Assembly: GCA_036877525.1 (NCBI GenBank)
Contig: JAZGTH010000072.1
Location: forward strand, 5,683,501-5,747,500
DNA from: Chromobotia macracanthus
Taxonomy: Eukaryota > Chordata > Actinopteri > Cypriniformes > Botiidae
Length of the DNA stretch: 64,000 nt
Reading direction: 5' to 3'
Part shown: one piece after another, positions 54,101-64,000 of the stretch
Layout of the letters: each line of letters opens with the position of its first letter
Position numbering within the stretch: the first letter of the stretch is position 1
The notes under the pieces: model-generated
The model's database searches: none
Told to the model about the DNA's origin: nothing
The model's input: the letters and a program-made list of their open reading frames with translations, nothing else
Program-made: the position numbers and the translations under genes

Positions 54101-54462
54101 TTTACTTAATCAGAGTTTTGAGTCGAGCTGAGTGGTGCAGCAACAAAAATCTGTTTCTTATTATGTTCCTCTGTATGTCTCTTCATATTTATGTATTTTC
54201 TTTTTAAAGCATTAGTTTTTTTTAAAGCATATTTTAAAACATCATTTTGAAGTACAGCATTTAAAATGGCACATCGTGACGTAACGAGTGACACAAATCA
54301 ATCAATCATTCAGTTTAATTAATTAGAATTAATCTTCTATGTTTTAGCGCTCTCATTGCTGTGAACTGTGACATGAGCGGACAGTCATTATATGAGGTAC
54401 AATCCCTAATGGTCAAATACAAGTACAATATTCACAATGTTGATTCATTTACAATTAATATA

Positions 54463-54575
54463 CAGAATAATGGTTAATATATAGGAAATATTAAGAATAG
54501 TAAACAGAATACTACTAATGATAAACAGAATATCTGAATAATAAACAGAATAATGTTTAATATGTTGGAAATATT
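54463..54575. repeat. Short ~20-bp imperfect tandem repeat
   Basis: The word AAACAGAAT recurs at about 20-bp spacing with intervening ACTACTAATGAT, ATCTGAATAAT and AATGTTTAATATG. Earlier CAGAATAATGGTTAATATA belongs to the same pattern. About four degenerate copies are visible. Confidence 0.55.
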
Positions 54576-55999
54576 CTGTATATGGCCCAGCTGTAGATGT
54601 GAGTGGGAACAGATCTGATTGTGAGGATTTTTCATTATGCGTTTCTCTGCGTGAACGCGTCAGTTGAATTTCTTTTAAGGGTCTCCCACACAGGCGGCTG
54701 ACGGTCTGTTTCGTGACCCTTTTAGGTTGGGCATCCTGGCAAACCCATAAAACGGACTTAAATCAGGCCCCTGAAAGGCCTCAGTGTTTCCTTTGGTCTT
54801 TTCTTTTCTCTGAATTCTCTGAGGCACTTGTCAGCGCGTTCAGATAAAGACAGAGTTCAGAGGTGACCGTACGCCTGAGAGCTGCTGACACTGTCACCAT
54901 GGCAGCACAGTTTTCATTCAGGCAGTTGCTTGGGGAACTGGGGTCCTGTGGAGTCACAGAGCGCCACATGGTGAAGACCCACGGTGCTTTAAGAAAAGAC
55001 TTTTCCAAGGAGATGTGAGAGGATTTGAAAGTATCTTCAGTGGATATGAAAGCCAGTCTGATGCTTCACTACAGAAATCTGCCATCATTAATTCATTCTC
55101 ATTTTCTTCCAGAGCAGTTTGACTTTCTCCTGTGAAACACAGGCAGTTTAAACAGAACGTTCCGGAGATCTTTAACACTCAGTGACAGTGAATGTGGACT
55201 GTTGATTTTATATTCCACAGAAGAAAGTCATACAGTATGAGTCTGGAACAACATGACAGTGACTAAATGATGACAAAGTTTGTTGTATGAGAGAAACACC
55301 TCAAGAATCCAAGCAGGGGATTTTAAGAATAAATACGGCCAAGAAGTTATACGAGCAGTGTCACTTTTGTAGCCCTTCTAATACAGGTGTTAGTGCTATG
55401 CTGGAGAAGGTTGCAGTGTTGCTTTAAACATGCTGAGAAAGTCACCCACACAGAAGATCTGAAACACACGCTTGTGCTCATGACCTTTGACCTCACACAA
55501 ACTCATCAATCCAACAGAGACCAGAGAACCTTCACGAGACTCGATGGAGTTTGTGTTTTATTAGAGGATTCTTCATTAGAATAAAAAGTATATGTCTGAT
55601 TTAGATTTTCTGAAAATCTGAGCACTGATTGAGACATTGTTGAGATCTCTTCTGAAACACATGAGATTATTATTAATGATTATCTCATGTCACTGGTGTC
55701 TGGCAGAAAGCACTGAGATAGTACTGAGGTCTCATGAGTGACAGGAGAAAGACGTCTCAGAGCTTTAGCTGTTATTTATGTCATTTGTTGGTTTGTGGCT
55801 CTGTAGTGTTCATCTTTCTCATTAGCTGCAGTTTTGAGGTTTGTTGAGGAGTGTGTGTCTGAAGGGAGTGTTTTCTAGATGAGTGTCTTCATTATAAACA
55901 ATCTGCAATATTAATAAACTCACAACACAAGCCCTGAAGAACCCAGTGAAGAACTGAGACATCACTGAAACATCTCCATGAGTTTAATACTGCCTCACT

Positions 56000-56090
56000 C
56001 CTGTCTGTCTGTCTGTCTGTGTGTTGTCTGTGCATCTGTCTGTGTGTTTGTGTTTGCTTGTTTGTGTGTGTCTGTCTGTTTTTTCTCTCT
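56000..56090 (+). repeat. CTGT/GTTT-rich simple repeat
   Basis: CTGTCTGTCTGTCTGTCTGT is followed by irregular TGTG and TGTTTG words. The opposite strand gives a Gln/Thr/Asp-rich ORF that is explained by the repeat. Confidence 0.8.
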
Positions 56091-57970
56091 GTCTGACTGT
56101 TAGATAAACACGCACAAGTCTCGTTCTGATATTTAATTATCAACAGTAAATGTCCTTCTTAACTGAGACATCATTGTATGTGGAAGTTTTAGTTCAGTGG
56201 TCTCAGTCTTACTGCTCTTCATACCTGTGGGTGTGTCTGCTCACTCATTCAGAGTCACTTTAACCTGTTTAAAGTGCTACATGTCCTACAACCGCTGGAC
56301 AAACACTGTTTTGCTTTCTGGCAGATTGCGATTTATTAATATTTATGCCCATGATTTGATTTGGCAGACATTTCCATATTTTTCATTGTTTCATATACCC
56401 TCATTTTCTCAGATGGAATGTTTTATGTTTTTATATAGTGCTGGAGTGTGTGGATCTGAGAAGGTAATGATAGAAACAGCAGATGTGAGGTTCAGTGAAG
56501 ATATGAGGGCGACACGCTGCAGCTGCACTTCAGAAACTGCAGCTGAGATCAAAAACTGCAGGAAATGCATCTCCTGCTGTTCTCCTCACACTTCTGCTCC
56601 ATTTTCTCATTTTGTGTGCCTGCACACTTTAAGATTGAGTCATTCAGTTTTCGGCTCACTGCGAGCATCAGATGAGACGTGATGTTTCTCATCAGGAGCT
56701 CAGCTCATTCAGACAGCAGAGCAGTCCGGCTCATGAGGGAGATGGAAATCTGCAGAAGTAATGTTAATAACTATCAATTGTTACTGTGTGTTATTTCAGA
56801 TAAAGGGTGACAGATTTCATTTAGACTTGTGGTGTGATTGAAGAGAATTCGAGCAGGTGAAGACACACAGGCACTCAGGTGAGGTCTGGAGACACTTCAC
56901 TCTCAATGTTAATGAGGACACGTGTGCACGGATGTCCAGAGAGAAGATGATTCTACCTGCTGCTGGTCTACAGGCAATTCCCTCCTGCCACACATGTAGA
57001 ACAACACATATTAATCACCTGCCACACGTGTGTGTGTATGTGTGTCTGTGTAAGAGTGTGTGTGTGTGAAAGAGAGAGAGAGATTTCAGCCTCTCTGCCT
57101 GTGGTTTGGCATTTGCAGGTTGTGATTTTTGCATTTCCCACTGTGGACTGGAATATTTTCCTGGAAAAAGTACAAAATTCATTTAAAGTCATTTGGTTTT
57201 CAGTATGCACAGAAACCTTCTGTCTTTTATCCCACATTAAATAATAATAATAATGCCACTGTTTTATTGTTTTGTAGCGTTATTTTGCTGGAGAATATGT
57301 TTGGGCAGCTGCTACTGTTTTCCATGCGCATGCAATATTGTTTCTTTGTTAAATAGTTCCCAATTAACGTAATCGTGTCTTTGGCATGTGAATAATTCAG
57401 AACGGCAACAAGGGTTTCACAGAATCATTTGCATTTTTGCTTGTGAACACTGTGGAGATTATAAAGCAGAGAAGTGTGTCGAAGCAGAAATATTTTGATT
57501 TCTTCTTTGTTTTTAAGCCTTTCATCTTGAAAGTGTCCTGCAGATTGTAGCAACATCGCAGCTGTAAAAACAGCACCAGTGTTCACACTGAACTCACACT
57601 GGATTCATTTGCAGTGTGAACAGAATCCTGTTCTGATTCTGTTCTAAAGATTATTTAAATACTGCCATCATTTAAAGCAATTACTGCTCACCATTAAATA
57701 TTAATGCAGGTTTTTCCTTCATCAACCACATTCAGTCACATACAGACATCAAACCATCACACACACAAACAGCTGCTCCAGATTAAATTGATGTCAGCTT
57801 CTCTTGATGGAGCCACAAACAATAATTGGCTTCTAATGCTTCTGCCTATTTATCTAATGACCACTTGTATTAATTTCCTTTATGAATATGAGCTCAGGAG
57901 TAGCTGCTAATCAGATCAGATGCTGTCTGCCTGTCTGTCAGTCTGTCTGTCAGAGACCTCTGACTTTAGC

Positions 57971-58033
57971 AGCAAGCAACCACTCTTGGCACCACCCTGG
58001 CAACCACTTAGCAACACTTATAGCAACACTTAT
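57971..58033. repeat. GTTGCTA-family dispersed repeat (reverse orientation)
   Basis: AGCAAGCAACCACT, CACCCTGGCAACCACTTAGC and two AGCAACACTTAT words form a cluster that is the reverse complement of the family motif. Confidence 0.6.
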
Positions 58034-60072
58034 TTACTAACATTTATTCATTGAGCAGAAACACCTTAGCGACTGCTCACGGCAGGTCTGCATTATCAGA
58101 CTAAAGGTTATGTTTTTATCAGAAAATAGTAAATCTTACTTTTCTTTCTCATTTCTATATTGTACCTTCTTAGAATGAAGAAAGTTTTTCAGCTAACAGA
58201 TGGCGACATGTGGTTGCCTTATGGCACGTGTATCATAATCTTTTATATTTTCACTGTATAGATATTCTAGCGTTTCAGCTCTATGTTTAGCTCATAATCA
58301 CAGATCTCACACGTACTGCAGCTATTACAGGGCGATTAGCTTAACGCCTGCGCAGTGAAGAGCGCACACCAGAACTGCAGTATGATATTTACACAAGTGA
58401 CGTTAGAAACAAGTGCCAAACAAGTTACGCACAAGGACCAGTTTGTTAATAACACTTATTTATCATTGAATTTCTTGCAAAAATAGCAGACCTGTGTATG
58501 TTGGAGTAAATATACTATTAATATGCTCTAAAATTACTTGTAACTTGGTGTAAGATTTAGTTCATACCTCCCACCCCCAGATTAAATTATTATCAAATCA
58601 CCAGAGCTGGGGAGTGAGTGGAACACTCCGAATAGCAGCTGTTCTCATTCTGTATTTGAATATGTGCCTCTTTTTGTGAAGTTCTTCAGGCCTGTAGATC
58701 AGGCAGAACATCAGCTGTTGGTGTTTTAATTCCAGTGTGATTCTGTAAAACACTTGACTTCTGTCAGGCCCTTTTGAGAGCTCCTGATTAAACACAAGAG
58801 CCATCACCAGTCGCTCTCTTGTAATTCATACATAAAAGAATGGTTTGAAATGCTGGGTTCACATGTGACTCATGGAGTTCTGTTGTCTGTTTCACCCATG
58901 ATGCGCTATACGCACTTCACACTATAAATGGATGGAGTGGAAAATCACTTTAGGAAATCTAATATCTGTCTGCATCATTCTCTTGTTTCCTGGTAACAGC
59001 CTCGGCTCTGAGTGCATGATGTACCGCCGTTCGACCCCTCACTTCCCGTTAGCAACCAGCAGATTGTGTTTGTCGTCGGGATTGTTCACTGCGGCCCGAG
59101 AAGGCAAATAACTCAAAGTGGAGACGCGTCTCACAAGACTAAACAGATGCCTGAAGTAGGTGGCCCTCAGGGGCCGACGACAGAAATAACAACATCAGGA
59201 CCGCAGCAGGAAACATTAGCACCAATCAGCATCCCACCATCACACAGTTATGATAAACACACACACACACACACTGCTCAGCCGATGCCCGTCTGAGCTG
59301 CAGTTTTGTTTGCCTGTTTGCTTTAGTAATTTGAAGGCCGCATATAATCACTGTGGCAAGCTGTGTGTCCAGTGGATTTGTGGGTAATCCTCATTGATTT
59401 TTTGTCTTCTGCATTTTCCTAAATGGCACCATTTTCCTGATTACACCACAGGATTGTATGATAAAACCACATCGATTCAATTTAATATAATTCGCACTGT
59501 GTCACAGAGCAGCTTTGTGTTTGTGTGATTACTGGATCTCTGGAACGGGCCGCTCTGGTTCTGCAGTGAATTTCTTCAGTGATGTCAGAGCTCGGCAGGG
59601 TTATTGGATCTCTGCATATGTTAGTGCAGCTGCTCTGCCCTGACACGCACACAGTCACCCGCACGACGTCCTGGATTAAATATTAATAAACAATAATGGA
59701 AGATGAGAAAAATAAAAATTGCACATCATATGCAATACTTTGTTTTATCAGCAGACAAACCCATTAATGAAGGCAGGAATCTGTCACGCTATTTTTAGAG
59801 GCAAAATAAATCAAATTATGGGATGTAATTTATCATTCATTTCCTAATGGATGGCAGAAGATTAGCATTAGAAAATATTACTGTGTGGTTATTATGGTTG
59901 TGATTTTTTTTTTAGTTACAGTTAGTCTTTCCAAATCTTATTTAAAAAGTGACCTGTTTGATTTAATAGCAGGAAGACAGTTGTGTGTGTTTGTATGAAA
60001 ACAGCAAATCTAAGAGACGTTAAAATCATCTACAAATATAAAGCAGATTTTGTCGTCTCTGGAGAGCCTTTT

Positions 60073-60130
60073 GTGTTGCTAAGGTGTTCTATGTTTTTAG
60101 TATGTTTAGTTGCTACTCTAGTGTTTTAGG
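60073..60130. repeat. GTTGCTA-family dispersed repeat
   Basis: GTGTTGCTAAGGTGTTCTATG and TTAGTTGCTACTCTAGTG match the motif at 45110. This copy lies about 570 bp before exon 5. Confidence 0.55.
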
Positions 60131-60696
60131 TGATTACACGCTCAGGAGAGTGCACCCACAATTCTCTTTGAGCTTCAGGATGACTGGACAGAGTGTGTTC
60201 TTCTGTCTCTGAGTGAACCATCTGCATGATTTACAGTTAAATAAAGCTTTTAAAGCTGACGTGACCTCTGGTTCAATACTCCACACCGCTTATAAACAGG
60301 AAACTCATATGAAAAGGTCAAAGGTCCCCCTTGCACTGAGAAAATACGGTGTTTCCTTTTCAATGTGTCCCTACAGCCCTTGTGATTTTGTTCAGCAAAA
60401 AAAAACTGGTAACATGATGGTATTGACATTTTACGAAACTCCATATTCACAGATCAACATTTCTATCATAATACAAGAAAAAATAAAGGTAAATCTGCTT
60501 TTAAATGTGACTCGTGGATTGAAATTGAATTAATGCAGTAATGTTGGTTCCTCCATGTTCTCGTGTTTAATTTTAGAATTAAGCTCTACATATGTATGCA
60601 AATGCTCACAAATACCTGGCTGATGTACTGTGTTCAGCTCGTCTGTACATACTTGACCTGTGTTCTCAGTTTTCAGGCCTGTTTGTGTGTCTGTAG

Positions 60697-60877
60697 GTGG
60701 AATGGCTGAAGAATGAGGAGGTTATTGACCCTGCAGATGACCGCAACTTCTACATCACCATCGACCACAATCTGATCATCAAACAGGCCCGTCTATCTGA
60801 CACTGCCAATTACACCTGCGTCGCCAAGAACATTGTAGCCAAGCGGCGAAGCACCACAGCGACCGTCATCGTTTACG
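60697..60877 (+). CDS. unc5c: unc5c exon 5: second half of Ig2
   Basis: This exon completes Ig2. The acceptor is TGTCTGTAG at 60696 and the donor is G|GTAAGA after 60877. The exon starts in phase 0 with GTG, coding Val as an internal residue and not as a start, and leaves in phase 1. It contains the Ig C-strand tryptophan (VEWLKNEE, Trp at 3), the NFYITIDHNLIIKQARLSD region (17-35), and the F-strand motif DTANYTCVAKN (35-45), with the second Ig2 cysteine at 41. Asn38 in N-Y-T is a predicted N-glycosylation site. The run of basic residues KRRS (49-52) and TATVIVY end the domain. Exons 4 and 5 together are 285 bp, so the whole Ig2 could be removed in frame only as a pair. Confidence 0.96.
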
Positions 60878-61878
60878 GTAAGACTACAGCTTTTAGAATG
60901 TCAAACCACATAAATGAATCATAATGCTGCACTGATTCTTTAAAATCCCTCACAATCCTTCTACAATATTCCACATCAGCCCCTATCTGGCTTTTAAAAT
61001 CAGATCAGCTTTCACCTGCCGTGAGTCTAATTGAAATTCAGATCATCTCTCTTTAGCTTTGATAGCATCAGGCTAACGGGTCTGATCACAAGCTCTGGAG
61101 TGTCTGATCAGAGACTTGTGTGGAGAGCTTCTCGCTCTGTGCCACAGAAACTCTGACCAGCTGCTTTTGTAGCTTGATTTTGATTTTGTGTGCTGCAGTA
61201 TTTCTCCTCTGAAGATTCTTTAAGTTCGGCTCTCGCTGTGGAATTCCCTCGAGCTGGGAAGTTTTTCCTTTAAAGAACAGAGAGTCAGGACTGACACGTT
61301 GGAACCGCTTTAACACTCCTGCAGATGCCTTCAAATGCTTCTTTGAGTGTTGGAAGAATAACATGGTGTAAATTTCCCCCACAACACCACGCAGCACTTC
61401 TGCGATGTCGATGCGCTGTGAAGTCGCATCTGCTGTGACGCTGTAAAGCGCAGACGACTCTTTCAGAAGCTCCTCAACAAGTGAAAACAAACCACCTGCT
61501 GCAAACGCTTCCCTGCGGATGACTTCCCAGATCTGCTTAAAGCTGAGAAGCAGATGTTTTCGGTTCCCATGCTGTAATAAATTGACTGCTCCTTCTTCAT
61601 CTTGATGCCAATGTAATTACAATCGCTGTCCAGAAAACACCCTGAAAACAAACGATTGGCCCTGTAAGAATATGGAAGCTGCTGGTTGAGTTCTGTGATT
61701 GGTGGAAACGGTAATAGTGTGACCCGCTCGAGTGTGACGGCTGAAAAGACAATTCTTGCGCTGATATACACCAGCAACTGCACGTCTACCTGTTTTTGTT
61801 TCACTGAAGTAGAAGTGAGTGTGTGTGCTGCTTCACTGGCTTTTCCACCTCTATCTTATTTTTAGTTCCTTTGGAGAA

Positions 61879-62076
61879 CCCAGCTAACAATTTTATGTTA
61901 TAAGAACAGTTCCCTAATGTTTTAATGAATTAAAAAATGATATTTTGAATGTTCTAGTAACATTCAAAATGTTCAGTTGTTTAGACAATGTATTAACATT
62001 ATTGTTTGGTTTGGTAAAAATGTCATTTAAAAATGTTTAATTCTGTAATGTTTCTAAAATGTTCCACTAACAACTT
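61879..62076. mobile_element. Foldback MITE-like element, truncated copy 2
   Basis: This stretch starts CCCAGCTAACAATTTTATG and ends GTTCCACTAACAACTT. Read forward, it aligns with the reverse complement of the element at 4329-4616, with best agreement at TATTTTGAATGTTCTAG and GTATTAAC. It covers about the last 60% of that element, so the other end is missing. It is AT-rich with no ORF. Confidence 0.6.
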
Positions 62077-62438
62077 CAGAGTGGAGGTGCTGATGATGTC
62101 ATTGGGGCGGAGTTTCACCTCACACTTGTTGATGTTCTGAACTGTTTGCTTTGTCTCAAGCACTCAGATTAACACAGCACCATTAGTCCTTCTGGAGTGT
62201 TACGTCAGACGGACTGTCCAGAGCAGCAGCAGGAGAACAGTTCTCTGAGGAGAACATTGTAAAAACTGTGAAAGCTGCAGAAATCTTTGATGGATTTCTG
62301 GAGACGTGAGGTCACAATCTCTCGTCTGCTTATTCAGGCCTGAATGCAGTCTGGGAGGAGAAAAGCTTTGATCTCAGCTCATCCCTGGAAGAAATACACC
62401 ACAATCCCTCTCCAGAGGGGCTGTATCACACGTGCGTG

Positions 62439-62475
62439 TCAGAGAGAGAGAGAGAGGGACAGAGAGAGAGAGACA
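62439..62475 (+). repeat. GA-rich simple repeat
   Basis: Two AGAGAGAGAGAG runs are separated by GGGAC, with purines on the sense strand. Confidence 0.85.
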
Positions 62476-62969
62476 AGTTCATGTAGCAAGAGCAGATCAG
62501 ACCAGTAAAACTCCATGACAGAAACACACAGACAGAGCAAAGACACTGACTGTTGTACCCCCCAAAACGTGGAGGGTGACATCTTCTAAACATCTACATC
62601 TAAACACCTATATCCCAGGGTTTTCAAAAGCAGAGATGTTATATGTAGTGACCTGGAGCTGTGAGGATTGGGAAGCACATTTGAATTACAGGTTTACAGT
62701 AATGATTTAAATGTTGCTCTGTTTCTCACACAAACTCTTGATTTGAGAAGATCCTGGTCACTGGTTGCTTTCAAGATCAATGAAATGGCTTCATTATGAA
62801 ACAAACTGAGAATTGTAAAGATCCAGAAGTACATTCACTGTGTTTACGGATTAATTTAAAGCGTAAGAGTCAATACACACTCTGAGATGGTGTCTGTTGT
62901 CACTCTGATTTCTGTTGTAGCTCATTCCAGTCAGCAGATAAATGATCTTCTGGCTCTTTCTCTGTGCAG

Positions 62970-63137
62970 TAAATGGAGGCTGGTCCACATGGACAGAGTG
63001 GTCGGTTTGTTCCAGTCGCTGTGGGCGGGGCTATCAGAAGAGGACACGCAGCTGCACCAATCCGGCACCTCTGAACGGAGGAGCGATCTGTGAGGGTCAG
63101 GCCATTCAGAAACTGGCCTGCAACCCGCTGTGTCCTG
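62970..63137 (+). CDS. unc5c: unc5c exon 6: first thrombospondin type 1 repeat
   Basis: One symmetrical phase 1-1 exon of 168 bp encodes the whole first TSP1 module. The acceptor is TTTCTCTGTGCAG at 62969. The donor is CCTG|GTACAA. With the split Val as residue 1, the WSTWTEW motif (5-11) gives tandem W-x-x-W sites for C-mannosylation. Six cysteines lie at 14, 18, 29, 41, 51 and 55, the usual TSP1 number, and CGRGYQKRTRSC supplies the layered Arg residues. NPAPLNGG (31-38) is a family signature. Because the exon is in frame at both ends, skipping would give a receptor with one TSP1 repeat, as reported for some UNC5A transcripts. No sequence here shows that this happens in this gene. Confidence 0.97.
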
Positions 63138-63447
63138 GTACAAGACTTCATAAACATGAGGCTTTGAATTAGTGAGGTTACAGTGTTGTGATGTGTGTTG
63201 AGTTGTGTCTGTGTGTGCTGTAAGGTCACAGTGTTGTGATGTGTGTTGAGTTGTGTCTGTGTGTGCTGTAAGGTCACAGTGTTGTGATGTGTGTTGAGTT
63301 GTGTCTGTGTGTGCTGTAAGGTCACAGTGTTGTGATGTGTTTGAGTTGTGTCTGTGTTTGTAACCTATGTTGGTCTTAGTCCAGTTTATTGTGTTGAGTT
63401 GTGTCTGTGTGTGCTGTAAGGTCACAGTGTTGTGATGTGTGTTGCAG
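63138..63447 (+). other. unc5c: unc5c intron 6 (310 bp), mostly tandem repeat
   Basis: This short phase-1 intron lies between the two TSP1 exons. Its donor is GTACAA. Only the first 38 bases or so are unique; the remainder, up to the acceptor GTTGCAG, is built from 48-bp repeat units. The pyrimidine tract before the acceptor is interrupted by purines. Confidence 0.95.
63176..63447 (+). repeat. 48-bp tandem repeat that includes the exon 7 acceptor
   Basis: Units start GGTCACAGTGTTGTGATGTG and end TGTGTGTGCTGTAA. Starts are at 63176 (GGTTACAG variant), 63224, 63272, 63320 (52 bp, diverged second half), 63372 (diverged first half) and 63420 (terminal, incomplete). The first 25 bases of the terminal copy equal those of the second and third copies. 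It then reads CAG in place of the AG of other units, which gives the real 3' splice site at 63447. The copies explain antisense Thr/His/Gln-rich ORFs here. Confidence 0.95.
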
Positions 63448-63612
63448 TGGATGGTCTGTGGACCGAGTGGAGTAAGTGGTCGACGTGCGGTACGGAGTGC
63501 ACACACTGGAGACGACGAGAATGCAGTGCACCGGCTCCCAAAAACGGGGGCAAAGACTGTGAGGGGACCGTTCTCCAGTCCAAAAACTGTACAGATGGAC
63601 TCTGTATGCAGA
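63448..63612 (+). CDS. unc5c: unc5c exon 7: second thrombospondin type 1 repeat
   Basis: This 165-bp phase 1-1 exon encodes the second TSP1 module. The acceptor GTTGCAG ends at 63447 and lies inside a tandem repeat with a poor pyrimidine tract. The donor is CAGA|GTGAGT, so the last base A opens the next codon (Thr in human UNC5C, as I recall). With split Val as 1, the WTEWSKW motif is at 5-11 and six cysteines are at 14, 18, 26, 38, 48 and 53. CTHWRRREC (18-26) and NGGKDCEG (33-40) follow the UNC5C pattern. Asn47 in N-C-T is a predicted N-glycosylation site. Placing the donor two bases later would leave no GT, so 63612 is the preferred end. Confidence 0.96.
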
Positions 63613-64000
63613 GTGAGTACCACACCCCCCACTCTTACCATGGTAAAATTTACAGTCCAGCTACAGATCTTCCACAAAAACCTGTTTCTGCTATCCTGAA
63701 TTCACATGTTACACTGCAGCGTCTGTGTGCAGCTTCACTTCTGGAAAACATATTCAGCTCTAGATACTGTCACTTAACATTAAGTCTTGTGTTCAGAGAA
63801 TATATCTTTAATTATGTTTCCAACATAAACCTCACATTTATGCTTATAAGAAGTAAAACAGCCATTGTTGACAGATTCTCTATATGTATGCAGCTCTTTC
63901 TTATTTAAATATTTTCTCTGGAAGCGACAAACATACAGAAGATTGTTGTAGGGTTGTCTGTATTGTCTGATGTTTTTCTGAAGGACTCTTGTCTTCTCAT
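63613..64000 (+). other. unc5c: unc5c intron 7, 5' part
   Basis: A consensus GTGAGT donor opens this intron. The remaining 388 bases are unremarkable and AT-leaning, with no exon seen. Exon 8, expected to lead into the transmembrane segment, lies beyond the right edge. Confidence 0.9.

Larger units (their letters stand above)
50047..60696 (+). other. unc5c: unc5c intron 4 (10650 bp)
   Basis: This phase-0 intron lies within Ig2. Its donor is GAG|GTACAA and its acceptor is TGTCTGTAG. It holds three GTTGCTA-family repeats (51061-51151, 57971-58033, 60073-60130), an AAACAGAAT short tandem repeat (about 54463-54575), CTGT runs near 56000-56090, GT/GA runs near 57027-57085 and a CA run near 59257-59276. 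The AT-rich unique block at 59660-59900 is a candidate regulatory element. Hydrophobic-looking ORFs at 51565-51945 and 56197-56682 were judged spurious. Confidence 0.9.
60878..62969 (+). other. unc5c: unc5c intron 5 (2092 bp)
   Basis: This phase-1 intron separates Ig2 from the first TSP1 exon. Its donor is GTAAGA and its acceptor is TTTCTCTGTGCAG. It contains MITE-like copy 2 (61879-62076) and a GA run (62439-62475). Minus-strand ORFs at about 61086-61804 are non-repetitive but show no recognisable domain and no splice support. Confidence 0.92.
37181..63612 (+). other. unc5c: unc5c gene, visible coding span (exons 2-7, partial gene)
   Basis: Six exons join into one open frame encoding Ig1, Ig2, TSP1-1 and TSP1-2 in the order typical of UNC5 netrin receptors. 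UNC5 proteins are single-pass neuronal membrane receptors that mediate repulsion from netrin-1, usually with DCC, and act as dependence receptors through a cytoplasmic death domain. UNC5C is preferred because the Ig1 stretch from PETFPSDPPEPLPHFL to AYIVKNKPVNLYCKA and the CTHWRRREC motif of TSP1-2 fit UNC5C as I remember it, while UNC5A, B and D differ there. Exon lengths are 228, 144, 104, 181, 168 and 165 bp. The leader exon and everything from the membrane segment onward are outside the window. Which fish paralog this is, if the species has duplicates, cannot be decided here. Confidence 0.93.

Noticed and set aside
56197..56682. 161-residue ORF with a hydrophobic start in intron 4
   Set aside because: Its composition follows the T-rich DNA. 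I recognise no domain, and the length is possible by chance in a 10-kb intron.
61086..61804. Two minus-strand ORFs (134 and 113 residues) in intron 5
   Set aside because: They are non-repetitive but lack any recognisable motif or plausible splice context. They are kept only as open frames.
62900..63677. Minus-strand ORFs of 141 and 248 codons over exons 6 and 7
   Set aside because: They are antisense shadows of the TSP1 exons joined through the 48-bp repeat, which is open in several frames. The Thr/His/Gln repeat is the complement of that array.

Overview
The window is vertebrate nuclear DNA, most likely from a teleost and probably a cyprinid-type fish. Six short exons with canonical splice sites, all on the + strand, encode the extracellular part of one netrin receptor. 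Its residues fit UNC5C better than UNC5A, B or D (family comparison from memory). The fish assignment rests on long CT and GT microsatellites, intronic minisatellites, and several dispersed repeats of kinds I recognise from cyprinid genomes. There is no sign of bacterial, plasmid, phage or CRISPR content. I found no second protein-coding gene and no complete transposon ORF.

Layout: 1-37180 is intron 1, open at the left edge. The leader exon is not visible and is presumably upstream. Exons then follow at 37181-37408 (start of Ig1), 42715-42858 (end of Ig1), 49943-50046 (start of Ig2), 60697-60877 (end of Ig2), 62970-63137 (first thrombospondin type 1 repeat) and 63448-63612 (second thrombospondin repeat). 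Introns 2 to 6 are 5306, 7084, 10650, 2092 and 310 bp. Intron 7 starts at 63613 and runs off the right edge. The transmembrane segment, ZU5, UPA and death domains must lie to the right. The reading frame is open across all six exons (990 bp) with junction phases 1-1-1-0-1-1-1.

About 98% of the window is intron. Recognisable content includes a CT-rich array of about 820 bp (9169-9986), other CT and GT arrays, a 24-bp minisatellite (27034-27384), an 18/19-bp minisatellite with 34 GTGAGT motifs (38907-39558), a 48-bp tandem repeat filling most of intron 6, two inverted copies of a foldback MITE-like element, a degenerate tRNA-derived SINE, a SINE/LINE-type 3' tail, and short dispersed GTTGCTA-type repeats.

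The most interesting signals concern splicing. Intron 6 is largely made of repeats that match its own 3' splice-site region. Intron 2 carries a tandem array of 5'-splice-site-like hexamers. The exon 3 acceptor lies just downstream of a TGTC microsatellite. I did not find an undescribed multi-gene system here; the window reads as one conserved gene in repeat-rich introns.
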